Shown here: piece after piece, positions 16,587 through 23,092 of the stretch
How positions within the stretch are numbered: position 1 is the stretch's first letter
Layout of the letters: each line of letters starts with the position of its first letter
Assembly: GCA_964583795.1 (NCBI GenBank)
Contig: CAZOWX010000026.1
Location: forward strand, 1 to 23,179
From: JBDTME01 sp964583795
GTDB taxonomy: Bacteria; Patescibacteriota; Microgenomatia; UBA1400; PJMF01
Direction of reading: 5' to 3'
DNA length: 23,179 nucleotides
The notes under the pieces: generated by a model
The model's database searches: none
What the model saw: the letters and a program-made list of their open reading frames with translations, nothing else
Told to the model about the DNA's origin: nothing
Program-made: the position numbers and the translations under genes

Positions 16587-18884
16587 TTACTCAACTTTTT
16601 TAATAATCTGAATCTTTTTCTTGTCGTTTGGTAACCGAGCAACTAAAAACTGAGCAAAGACAGGCTGAAGTTGAATTGTACTCGATTTTATCTCACTTTT
16701 TTCGCTCAAAAGTTGTCGTGCCTGTTCAAGGGTCTTCCCCTGAATTTCATCCAGCCACTGATCTGAGTTGGTCGGTGGGGTGTACGAAGCAGTGAGGGTC
16801 GCATCAAGGTTGAGCTGACCTGAGCTGCTAGCCTCCTGACTTTCTTTGGAAAGAATAGCAATTTCATCCTCTATGAGAGCCCCTCCATCGGGGACTAAAG
16901 CCGCCAGCTGCTCTTTGGCAATCGGTTTCAAGTCATCGATTTTGTAACTATATCCTTCAACTCCGACCGTAAGAGTCACAGACAATTTCTCAGTTTCGTC
17001 CCCCACTTTCGCACTGTACTCTTGATTTATGACCTTGCTGTTTCCACTGAGCACGAGGTAATCCCCATCAGCTAACTGTTTCTTCATGTTTACTTGAGCT
17101 TTCTGAATTAGCTCTTTCTTCAGCTGACTCGTCATATTTTGTTGATCTTCCTTGGACACCGCTTGTATCTCTCGGCTTGATCCACCGCTAATAGCCTTTT
17201 CATTACGCGCTAGATAGGTATCTTTCCCAAAGTTCCCAATCGAGAACTCGCTCTCTTTGTCCAAGTTGTACTCTGCACCAATTTCCTTCGCAGTGATGCT
17301 GACATCTTTTTTGCCGTAGACAACAGTTTGTCCATCAGCATTTTCTTTACTGCTTGCAGAAGCGACAGTGATATCTTGATCTGTGACAAAAGTTTTCTTG
17401 TCGAGTTTTATTTCCGTTCCCTTGGCAAAGGTCTTGAGATTCGAAGTTTTGTTTAAAATAGTCACCGTACCACTCGCCTTATCACCAATTATTTTGGAGC
17501 CAGTTGTACTCGACTCTAAAGTATCAGACTCTTCTTGGTTGATAACTTTCACTTTTAAAACTTTTCCATTCGGGTCAGTGTGCTCAATGTTTGGGTCTAA
17601 CGCCACTTTAGTATCAACCGAAATCGGTACCGTTTGCAACGTAATGTGGATGACCGCAGTCCGCTGCAAAACGACCCATCCATATGCTCCAGCACCTAAT
17701 ACAGCCAACAATCCTCCTATGACAATCGTCAACAAAATAATTGGGCGCGTTTTTGATCGAGCTGCCGGACGAGAATCATCTTCGTCATTAGCATAACGCT
17801 CCATCTTCTTTCGGGGAAAAAAAGGCAGCGAAAATGAGGGCAGTCGAATTTGTGGTAACCGCAGCGCAAGCCGTTTTTTCGTCACACGATTTTCGTCATT
17901 CGCCTCAATTACAGACTCATCAATGGCATACTTGGGTTCGTCAGAGTCTTCTTTGTTTTGTACATCGAGCTCTTGTATCACTTTTGCTGGCATGGGAATA
18001 CCAAATGAACTGACTTTCGGTTGAACTTGTTGATGCTCATGCTGCTGATCAGACGCTGTTGGATCTTCATTTTGTACCGGCGTGAACGACATTGGCACAT
18101 TTTCGTGATGTAGCTGATGCGAGGCGCTACTGGGGTGTTGGTTTTGAATTGTTTCACCACCTCCAGAAATGCTGGCTGCTTCTACCATATCGGCATGACT
18201 GACCACATCGATACTGGGTAAGTGGTGAAAAAGTTTGGTGGCATCCCAATCGTATCCCAAAAAAGTTTGTTTATCTTGTTCGAGTTGTTCTTGGGGAATT
18301 TCAAAAGAGAAAAAGTACATTTGAACCGGTAGCGGCGAAACAGTTAATCGAGATAGCCCCTCAACCATGTCGTCAGTAAACTGATCACTTCGGCCAATTG
18401 ATTCTTGCTGAATTAATTGCCCCTGTTCAGTCAAGTAAAACCGATACTCATTGGCTCGGACTTGAACATATAACATTCGCGCTGCAGATGTTTTGAACTG
18501 AAAGATGTAATGAAAGAGCGCTTCAAGGGTGACCACAAAACCAACGGGGTGAAGCATTAACTTTTGAGTCACCTGCTTTAAAACATCTTTGTAGCTGGGC
18601 TTAATATCATTACTGGTCACCCAATCTTCAGGAAGACTAAATAAGACTTTATCGATCCCTTCAGACTGTTCATGAAATTCTTCTAGCCCCAGTTCAATCG
18701 CGTCAGATAGCGAGCTGAGCTCCAGCCACTCCTTTGGTGTGCCAATAGCAATGACTTTTGGTAATTGGTTGACCACTCCCCAAATCGCCAGTGTCACATG
18801 AGCTTCTTCAATCAGGCAAGTAAAGTATTTCTCTTGTATGGGAGAGGGGGCATTTTTTTGAGAAAGTACATTCGCAAGTGGCAT
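16587..18884 (-). CDS. PilM-like / transmembrane / baseplate-J-like fusion protein
   Basis: A 765 aa protein of a type I associate with CPR genomes but not characterised as far as I know. Residues 1 to about 230 resemble an actin-like ATPase of the PilM/FtsA group (VLFSLPEDWV ... HPVGFVVTLEALFHYI, DDMVEGLSRL), although the usual phosphate-binding motifs are not evident. A low-complexity linker rich in Q, H, S and E (about 231-335) and a basic segment lead to one membrane helix (about 379-406). The extracellular part (about 410-765) is beta-rich, with GTVTILNKTSNLKTFAKGTE and IGAEYNLDKE resembling baseplate J/gp47-like proteins. The next gene is a sortase. A role linking an internal scaffold to a surface structure is an inference. 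Confidence 0.6.
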   Translation of the reverse strand: MPLANVLSQKNAPSPIQEKYFTCLIEEAHVTLAIWGVVNQLPKVIAIGTPKEWLELSSLSDAIELGLEEFHEQSEGIDKVLFSLPEDWVTSNDIKPSYKDVLKQVTQKLMLHPVGFVVTLEALFHYIFQFKTSAARMLYVQVRANEYRFYLTEQGQLIQQESIGRSDQFTDDMVEGLSRLTVSPLPVQMYFFSFEIPQEQLEQDKQTFLGYDWDATKLFHHLPSIDVVSHADMVEAASISGGGETIQNQHPSSASHQLHHENVPMSFTPVQNEDPTASDQQHEHQQVQPKVSSFGIPMPAKVIQELDVQNKEDSDEPKYAIDESVIEANDENRVTKKRLALRLPQIRLPSFSLPFFPRKKMERYANDEDDSRPAARSKTRPIILLTIVIGGLLAVLGAGAYGWVVLQRTAVIHITLQTVPISVDTKVALDPNIEHTDPNGKVLKVKVINQEESDTLESSTTGSKIIGDKASGTVTILNKTSNLKTFAKGTEIKLDKKTFVTDQDITVASASSKENADGQTVVYGKKDVSITAKEIGAEYNLDKESEFSIGNFGKDTYLARNEKAISGGSSREIQAVSKEDQQNMTSQLKKELIQKAQVNMKKQLADGDYLVLSGNSKVINQEYSAKVGDETEKLSVTLTVGVEGYSYKIDDLKPIAKEQLAALVPDGGALIEDEIAILSKESQEASSSGQLNLDATLTASYTPPTNSDQWLDEIQGKTLEQARQLLSEKSEIKSSTIQLQPVFAQFLVARLPNDKKKIQIIKKVE

Positions 18885-18968
18885 ACAGACAGTTTCCCTA
18901 AAATCGGGACTTGTCTCATTAAAGCAAAGTTTTTGCCTGAGGGAAAGAGACAGTTACTTGAAATCTCT

Positions 18969-19038
18969 GTTGTTGAGTAGTTGTGTGGTACGGTTGTTTT
19001 GTCCATCCAACAACGTAACAACCCAACCACTTAACAAC
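18969..19038 (-). repeat. Long imperfect palindrome between alaS and the PilM-like gene
   Basis: GTTGTTGAGTAGTTG (18969-18983) and CAACCACTTAACAAC (19024-19038) are near-exact inverses: 14 of 15 pairs in the minus-strand RNA, including one G-U. A second inner GTTGTT/AACAAC stem lies between them. It starts 11 nt after the alaS stop. No T-run follows, so it is not a classic terminator. Much of the sequence is built from GTT units. Confidence 0.6.
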
Positions 19039-19049
19039 TGACCTACTGC

Positions 19050-20948
19050 TTAGACCAAATAAATCCGTCTCACTCCTGCACTCACCGCCTGTTCTTTTAG
19101 AATTTTAATCGGACCGATGACACCGGTATGCTCAACGTGGGGACCTCCACAAAACTCTTTGGAAATCCAGCCCTGCTCCGCAGTAGTCCCGAGCTTGTCG
19201 AGGGACGAAGGCGAGTCACTAGGATTTTTTCCTATGGTGTACACACTTACCTCGTCTGGATATTTTTCAATAAAAAAGGCAATTGCTCCAGATTTCAAAG
19301 CATCTTCTTTTTTCATAATTTGCTTGGTAACTGGTAGATCTTGTGCTATCCAATCGTTGATTTGAGACTCAACTTTCTGTTTTTCTTCCTCAGTCATCGC
19401 AGTTGGATGTGAAAAATCAAACCGCAACCGTTCCACAGTAATATTCGAGCCTTTTTGCTGGACATGAGTTCCTAACACTTTGCGAAGCGCCGCATGAAGG
19501 AGGTGAGTTGCGGTGTGGTACTTGGTCGTTTGCTCGCTGTGATCTTGTAAACCACCCTTAAACATGCCAGAAGAAGCTGTTCTGGATTGATCTGCGTGTT
19601 TCTTTTTCTCTTCATTAAAATCAGATTCTCTAAGATCCACTCCCTTTTCCCGAGCAATTTCTTGCGTCAGCTCGAAGGGAAAACCATAGGTTTCATAGAG
19701 TTGAAAAGCCACTTGAGGTGTTAACTGCTCAACTTTTTCAATTTCTTTCAATCCTTTTTCCAAAGCTCGCTGAAATTTCTGTTCTTCTTTGCCTAGCACA
19801 TCCACTGTCCGCTCTCGAAACTTTGTCACATCTGGGTACGGCTCACTATACATTTCTGCAACTGCTTGAGCGATATCTCGTACAAACGGCCGTTCAATTC
19901 CAATCATTTTGGCATAGCGGATTGCTCGACGAACTAGTCTTCGTGCAAAGTACCCTTGCGCCTTGTTTGAAGGAAACACTCCGTCGGTCGCAAGCATCAC
20001 AGCAGCTCTCATGTGGTCGGCGATCACTCGAAACGATCGCTTGACTTCCTCGTTTGCTTCATACGTCTGACCGGAGAGTTTTTCCAGTGAAGCAATAATC
20101 GGATTAAAAATCGCGGTCTTAAACACATCCCGCTCGTTGTCTAACACTGCCAAAACGCGCTCAAATCCACCACCAAAGTCAACGTTTGGTTTTGGGAGCT
20201 TCTCAAAACCTTCTTCGGTCTTCACGTACTCCATAAACACACTGTTCCCTATTTCCAAGAAACGGCCACAATCACAGTTCACATGGCAGGGTTCATTTTT
20301 AAATGCTGAATTCTCATGCAGATGCAAATCCACCCCAAAATCGTAAAACACTTCACTATCTGGACCGCCTGGTTCACCCACCGGCATGTTATTGGGTACT
20401 CCCGAGCGTGACCACCAATTTTTTTTCGCTTCATAATAAAAAATGCGTCCGCCTTGTAAACCATTCTCTTCGGATAAATCAACGTCTTTAGCATCAATAC
20501 CTTTTTCTTGAAAGAGTTTTTTCCAAATTGTGACCGACTCATCGTCTCTGGGCACGTTAATCGCTGAATCTCCCCGAAAGACGGTCACAAACAATCGATT
20601 CGGATCAAGTTCAAGCTCTTGCGTCAAAAATGTGAAAAACCAGCGTAATTGTTCTTGTTTAAAATAGTCGCCGAGTGACCAGTTTCCCAGCATTTCAAAA
20701 AAAGTGGTGTGACGATTATCACCAACTTCTTCGATATCTTGAGAGCGAAAACATTTTTGAGAGTCAACAATCCGTGTTCCCAATGGATGCTTCTCACCCA
20801 GCAGGTACGGCACCATTGGCTGCATCCCAGAACCAGTAAATAAAGTGGTCGGATCGTTTTCCGGCACCAATGGAGACGATGGCACAATGTGATGACCATT
20901 GTGCTCAAAAAATGTTAAGTATTTTTGTCGCAGAGTGTTGGGTGTCAT
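19050..20948 (-). CDS. alaS: Alanyl-tRNA synthetase, short form lacking the C-Ala domain
   Basis: AlaRS charges tRNA-Ala and removes mischarged Ser/Gly. The 632 aa protein has class II motif 1 (RQKYLTFFEHNGHHIVPSS), motif 2 (RHTTFFEMLGNWSLGDYF), motif 3 (DFGGGFERVLAVL) and the tRNA-recognition region (RVIADHMRAAVMLATDG, ARRLVRRAIRY). The editing-domain metal ligands are present: HTATHLLHAALRKVLG (HxxxH) and CGGPHVEH (CxxxH). It stops right after AGVRRIYLV, so the C-terminal C-Ala/DHHA1 domain of the ~875 aa E. coli enzyme is absent, and nothing resembling it follows. About 16-18 extra residues before SKEFCGGPHV coincide with a dispersed palindromic repeat (19183-19216). The Shine-Dalgarno is AAGGAAAGGGG at 20956-20966. 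Expression appears to be controlled by the upstream T-box. Confidence 0.95.
   Translation of the reverse strand: MTPNTLRQKYLTFFEHNGHHIVPSSPLVPENDPTTLFTGSGMQPMVPYLLGEKHPLGTRIVDSQKCFRSQDIEEVGDNRHTTFFEMLGNWSLGDYFKQEQLRWFFTFLTQELELDPNRLFVTVFRGDSAINVPRDDESVTIWKKLFQEKGIDAKDVDLSEENGLQGGRIFYYEAKKNWWSRSGVPNNMPVGEPGGPDSEVFYDFGVDLHLHENSAFKNEPCHVNCDCGRFLEIGNSVFMEYVKTEEGFEKLPKPNVDFGGGFERVLAVLDNERDVFKTAIFNPIIASLEKLSGQTYEANEEVKRSFRVIADHMRAAVMLATDGVFPSNKAQGYFARRLVRRAIRYAKMIGIERPFVRDIAQAVAEMYSEPYPDVTKFRERTVDVLGKEEQKFQRALEKGLKEIEKVEQLTPQVAFQLYETYGFPFELTQEIAREKGVDLRESDFNEEKKKHADQSRTASSGMFKGGLQDHSEQTTKYHTATHLLHAALRKVLGTHVQQKGSNITVERLRFDFSHPTAMTEEEKQKVESQINDWIAQDLPVTKQIMKKEDALKSGAIAFFIEKYPDEVSVYTIGKNPSDSPSSLDKLGTTAEQGWISKEFCGGPHVEHTGVIGPIKILKEQAVSAGVRRIYLV
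19183..19216 (-). repeat. Palindromic repeat element inside alaS
   Basis: The minus strand reads ACTCGCCTTCG, then TCCCTCGACAAGCTCGGGAC, then TAC. The ends ACYCGCCTTCG and GGGACTAC and the internal TCCC/GGGA inverted repeat match the intergenic copy at 21074-21114, here in opposite orientation. It is read in frame as part of SDSPSSLDKLGTT, at a place where other AlaRS proteins have only a few residues. Confidence 0.65.
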
Positions 20949-20955
20949 AAAAATT

Positions 20956-20966
20956 CCCCTTTCCTT
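20956..20966 (-). promoter_or_regulatory. Shine-Dalgarno of alaS
   Basis: AAGGAAAGGGG on the minus strand, seven bases before the alaS ATG. It lies in the 226-nt stretch between the T-box terminator and alaS; that stretch otherwise holds only the palindromic repeat at 21074-21114 and its surroundings, with no gene. Confidence 0.75.
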
Positions 20967-21073
20967 GGTGTCACCATTCGAGATACTTCGGATGACATAA
21001 CAGCGTTTGCCTCATTACGAGTTACTGTATTGTTGCTTTTCGGTTTCAAATACATATTTTTGTTTACAAGCCC

Positions 21074-21114
21074 ACCCGCCTTCGCTCCCACTTCGTCCCG
21101 CACTGCGGGACTAC
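21074..21114 (+). repeat. Intergenic copy of the palindromic repeat in the alaS leader
   Basis: The plus strand reads ACCCGCCTTCG, an 11-base spacer, then the perfect 17-base palindrome GTCCCGCACTGCGGGAC, then TAC. It shares both ends and the internal inverted repeat with the copy inside alaS. AAGGCTACG, 15 bases further on, is also found (inverted) in the element at 22284-22305. Confidence 0.65.
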
Positions 21115-21174
21115 AAGAGGACACAGCAAGGCTACGACGGGTTGCATATTATTTGCATGTAAATCAAGGTATGC

Positions 21175-21232
21175 AAAAAAAACCCTCATCTTTGTTCCCA
21201 AGTCACGAAAACTTGGAAACAAGGACGAGGGT
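21175..21232 (-). terminator. T-box intrinsic terminator before alaS
   Basis: A 22-bp stem (21211-21232 with 21182-21203) with two G-U pairs and one C-A mismatch, a 7-nt loop, and a run of eight Us at 21182-21175. Its 5' arm contains the bases used by the antiterminator. Uncharged tRNA-Ala would favour the antiterminator and read-through into alaS. Confidence 0.92.
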
Positions 21233-21457
21233 CTCTCTGCGTTCATCCTTCCACTAATTCCGGATTTCGGCGAGACAAAGTCGTGGTACCACCTTGCTTT
21301 TCTTTTCAACGTTTTGATCGTTTAAAAAGACTTCATTCGAGTTTTACGGTTATCTCGATCCGGATCTGCTCGTCGCAGTCAGCTTCGCAGTGGCAACTGC
21401 TTCGACGCTTTTGTTCAACTACCGTCATTATCTCAAGAAATATTCTATTTATCAATG
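21175..21457 (-). ncRNA. T-box riboswitch controlling alaS (tRNA-Ala sensing)
   Basis: The minus strand holds the diagnostic T-box core CAAGGTGGTACCACG (21282-21296). Its bulge UGGU is complementary to the ACCA end expected for tRNA-Ala (discriminator A). The core pairs with CGTCCTTG (21220-21227): CAAGG with CCTTG and ACG with CGT, the canonical antiterminator. CGTCCTTG is also part of the 5' arm of the terminator at 21175-21232, so the two folds exclude each other. Upstream are a Stem III-like hairpin (21302-21329) and a Stem I-like set of helices: CGTC/GACG (21404-21407, 21371-21374) and GCAGT/ACTGC (21396-21400, 21375-21379). GCA, an alanine codon, sits at 21367-21369, just 3' of the upper helix where a specifier is expected. 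The leader's start is approximate, and the details of Stem I are not resolved. Confidence 0.9.
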
Positions 21458-21463
21458 ATCAAC

Positions 21464-21492
21464 AGAATACAAACGTCCATTACAAACAACAA
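21464..21492 (-). promoter_or_regulatory. Candidate promoter of the T-box-alaS transcript
   Basis: The minus strand reads TTGTTG (21487-21492), a 17-bp spacer, then TATTCT (21464-21469), which would start RNA near 21457 and include all of Stem I. A second match, TTGATA-17-GATAAT (21450-21455 and 21427-21432), would start near 21420 and clip the possible base helix ACGGT/ACCGT. The first is preferred because it keeps the whole leader. Confidence 0.4.
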
Positions 21493-21534
21493 ATTTAATT
21501 CCGATTCAAAATTGAGTACAAAATTTACCCAATA

Positions 21535-22242
21535 TTATCCTTTAAAATTCTCTGACTGATAGGTAAGTTCCCCAATACCATGATGATCGTCAAGTAGTTT
21601 TTGCGCACCTTTGGATAAAAATCGATGTTCAAACATATGACCACCCACATCGGCAAGTGTTCGCAAAGCGACCAGCAATACTAACGCTGCTGTCGTCTGG
21701 TGGTTCATCGCCAACATTCCTCCCAAAATAACGACAAGGTGCATCACAATCACTCGAGGGTAGGGAATGACAAATAACTTACCGACACTGGTTGTCAGGT
21801 ACTCAGCCTTTCCCAAGTAATTCATTTGATACGAGACATAATGACTGAAAATCATGGACAGAAAAGTGAGCAAAATTCCCAAAAATGATGCATCTGGCGA
21901 AAAGAAAAAAGCAATCACAAAAATGCCATGCACCGCGGTAAACATCCCAAAGTGCATCATAAAAAAGGGAATAAAAAATGCTTGAGCCCCACTACCCATT
22001 TTACTGGTGTCTGGTGTCACTAACTCCCCATTCACTTTCATTTGGTACACAGACTCACCGATCATGCCTCCCCGTGCTTTTTGCATTTTTAAAACGGTAA
22101 ATACCCCAATCACCGCATTTTCTAACCAGTAGGCGATCATCAGTGAAAATACATTCCATTGATAATACAAAACACCAACCAACGGGATACTATTGGTAAT
22201 AAGTAACGTCAGAATCGAAAAAAATTTGGAAAGAATTTTCAC
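21535..22242 (-). CDS. Multi-span membrane protein, DUF6498-like
   Basis: The 235 aa product is very hydrophobic, with about five or six membrane segments. The opening pattern IPLVGVLYYQWNVFSLMIAYWLENAVIGVFTVLKM resembles the DUF6498 family, whose function is unknown; the match is from memory of the family pattern, not a search. Short polar loops hold KVNGELVTPDTSKMGSG and a C-terminal cytoplasmic-type tail DDHHGIGELTYQSENFKG. The start codon is GTG at 22242. No clear Shine-Dalgarno precedes it. It lies 77 bp after the YtxH-like gene, across a palindromic element, and 42 bp before the candidate alaS promoter. No link to AlaRS is suggested. Confidence 0.6.
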   Translation of the reverse strand: MKILSKFFSILTLLITNSIPLVGVLYYQWNVFSLMIAYWLENAVIGVFTVLKMQKARGGMIGESVYQMKVNGELVTPDTSKMGSGAQAFFIPFFMMHFGMFTAVHGIFVIAFFFSPDASFLGILLTFLSMIFSHYVSYQMNYLGKAEYLTTSVGKLFVIPYPRVIVMHLVVILGGMLAMNHQTTAALVLLVALRTLADVGGHMFEHRFLSKGAQKLLDDHHGIGELTYQSENFKG

Positions 22243-22283
22243 AATGTAAATAGCTTAACTATTAACCGAAACAACTGCTGCGC

Positions 22284-22305
22284 CCTTCCGTAGCCTTGGC
22301 GAAGG
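22284..22305. repeat. Short palindromic intergenic element
   Basis: CCTTC ... GAAGG enclosing GCC-TT-GGC forms a compact nested hairpin. It contains CGTAGCCTT, whose inverse AAGGCTACG occurs at 21129-21137 beside the repeat in the alaS leader. It lies between the YtxH-like and DUF6498-like genes. No T-run follows. Confidence 0.5.
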
Positions 22306-22319
22306 AGGGATAACTAATT

Positions 22320-22658
22320 CTAAACTCCCTTAAATTTCTTCACCTCTCGATTCTTCTCCGTCTGAGCTGTCGCAACTTTCTTTACCTTTAACTTTCTTGG
22401 CATGGTCGTGCGCATCTTTTGCGGTTCAACAATATGTTCAATCGTGTGCTGAACCGTTTCTGGTAGCGATTTCGTCACGTCCTGTATCACTCCACTCTCA
22501 GACATCTCAACTTTTGCTTTTTCCCACTCTTCAAGCAGTCGCACACGAGCTTTTTTCCCCTCATCAGTTTTGAGAAAAAAATAACCCGCTGCCCCTGCTA
22601 CGGCACCGAATAATAGTCCTGTAAAAAAGTTTCCGCCGGAATGTTTATCGTCTGACAT
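22320..22658 (-). CDS. YtxH-like single-span membrane protein
   Basis: The 112 aa protein has one N-terminal glycine/alanine-rich membrane segment (about residues 11-29, NFFTGLLFGAVAGAAGYFFL) followed directly by KTDEGKKARVRLLEEW, the typical YtxH pattern. The rest is a charged, mostly helical cytoplasmic tail ending in many lysines (KLKVKKVATAQTEKNREVKK). YtxH proteins are found widely in envelope-stress and small-protein contexts, without a defined biochemical role. It starts 54 bp after the 89 aa gene and both have TAG-rich leaders without a Shine-Dalgarno, so they are probably cotranscribed. Confidence 0.7.
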   Translation of the reverse strand: MSDDKHSGGNFFTGLLFGAVAGAAGYFFLKTDEGKKARVRLLEEWEKAKVEMSESGVIQDVTKSLPETVQHTIEHIVEPQKMRTTMPRKLKVKKVATAQTEKNREVKKFKGV

Positions 22659-22664
22659 GGTTCG

Positions 22665-22695
22665 TAGTATGTTGTATATAGTATGTAGGGATTAG
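22665..22695. repeat. TAG-rich leader repeat before the YtxH-like gene
   Basis: The plus strand is built from TAGTATG, TTGTATA, TAGTATG, TAGGGAT, TAG, a 7-base period similar to the repeats before fusA and rpsG. It fills most of the 54-bp gap. No Shine-Dalgarno is seen before the ATG. Confidence 0.65.
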
Positions 22696-22712
22696 GGAGG
22701 CAATCATTTTTC

Positions 22713-22982
22713 CTAATCTTTTTTGCTCTCTCGGTTTAGCCAGTTCATGAAAGCTGAGGCTACCTTTAAGCCACTTTTGAGTCCGTCGATTGTACCACCA
22801 AGTCCCATCAGTGGCGTCACCACTTGTTGAGTAGCTTTTTCCACAGTTTCGGTCAGTACATTGACTTTTTTGAGAGTCGTTTTCACTTCTTGCAGGACCA
22901 AAATTACTTGAATTCCGGCTATTGCCAAAACAATGCCAAGAATACTGATAACAATGATGGAGATAATGACGAATGGATCCAT
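22713..22982 (-). CDS. Small single-span membrane protein, DUF948-like
   Basis: The 89 aa product has a long N-terminal hydrophobic helix (about residues 4-30, rich in I and V), then a helical segment with heptad-like spacing (EVKTTLKKVNVLTETVEKAT) and a short C-terminal tail ending in KKD. The layout resembles DUF948/YtxG-type proteins, which often sit next to YtxH-type genes, as here. The assignment is by architecture only. It is the first gene of the pair with the YtxH-like gene. Its leader is a TAG-rich repeat rather than a Shine-Dalgarno. Confidence 0.6.
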   Translation of the reverse strand: MDPFVIISIIVISILGIVLAIAGIQVILVLQEVKTTLKKVNVLTETVEKATQQVVTPLMGLGGTIDGLKSGLKVASAFMNWLNRESKKD

Positions 22983-22988
22983 AATTTT

Positions 22989-23020
22989 TAGTAGCTAGTA
23001 TATAGTATTTAGTATATAGG
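22989..23020. repeat. TAG-rich leader repeat before the 89 aa gene
   Basis: The plus strand reads TAGTAGC, TAGTATA, TAGTATT, TAGTATA, TAGG, a near-perfect 7-base period ending six bases before the ATG on the coding strand. It is the clearest member of this group in the window. Confidence 0.75.
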
Positions 23021-23092
23021 GAACGATCAATACTAATTATCTAACAGTATACACACATTCCAAACAGTCAGCTACTAGTGAGCACCAGAGAG

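Noticed and set aside
21064..21309. An 81-codon minus-strand open frame and a 110-codon plus-strand frame across the alaS leader
   Set aside because: They overlap the T-box core, terminator and palindromic repeat; no ribosome binding site or protein-like composition supports them.
21427..21455. TTGATA-17-GATAAT as the only promoter of the T-box transcript
   Set aside because: A start near 21420 would remove the 5' side of the possible base helix ACGGT/ACCGT, so the upstream match is preferred; this remains open.
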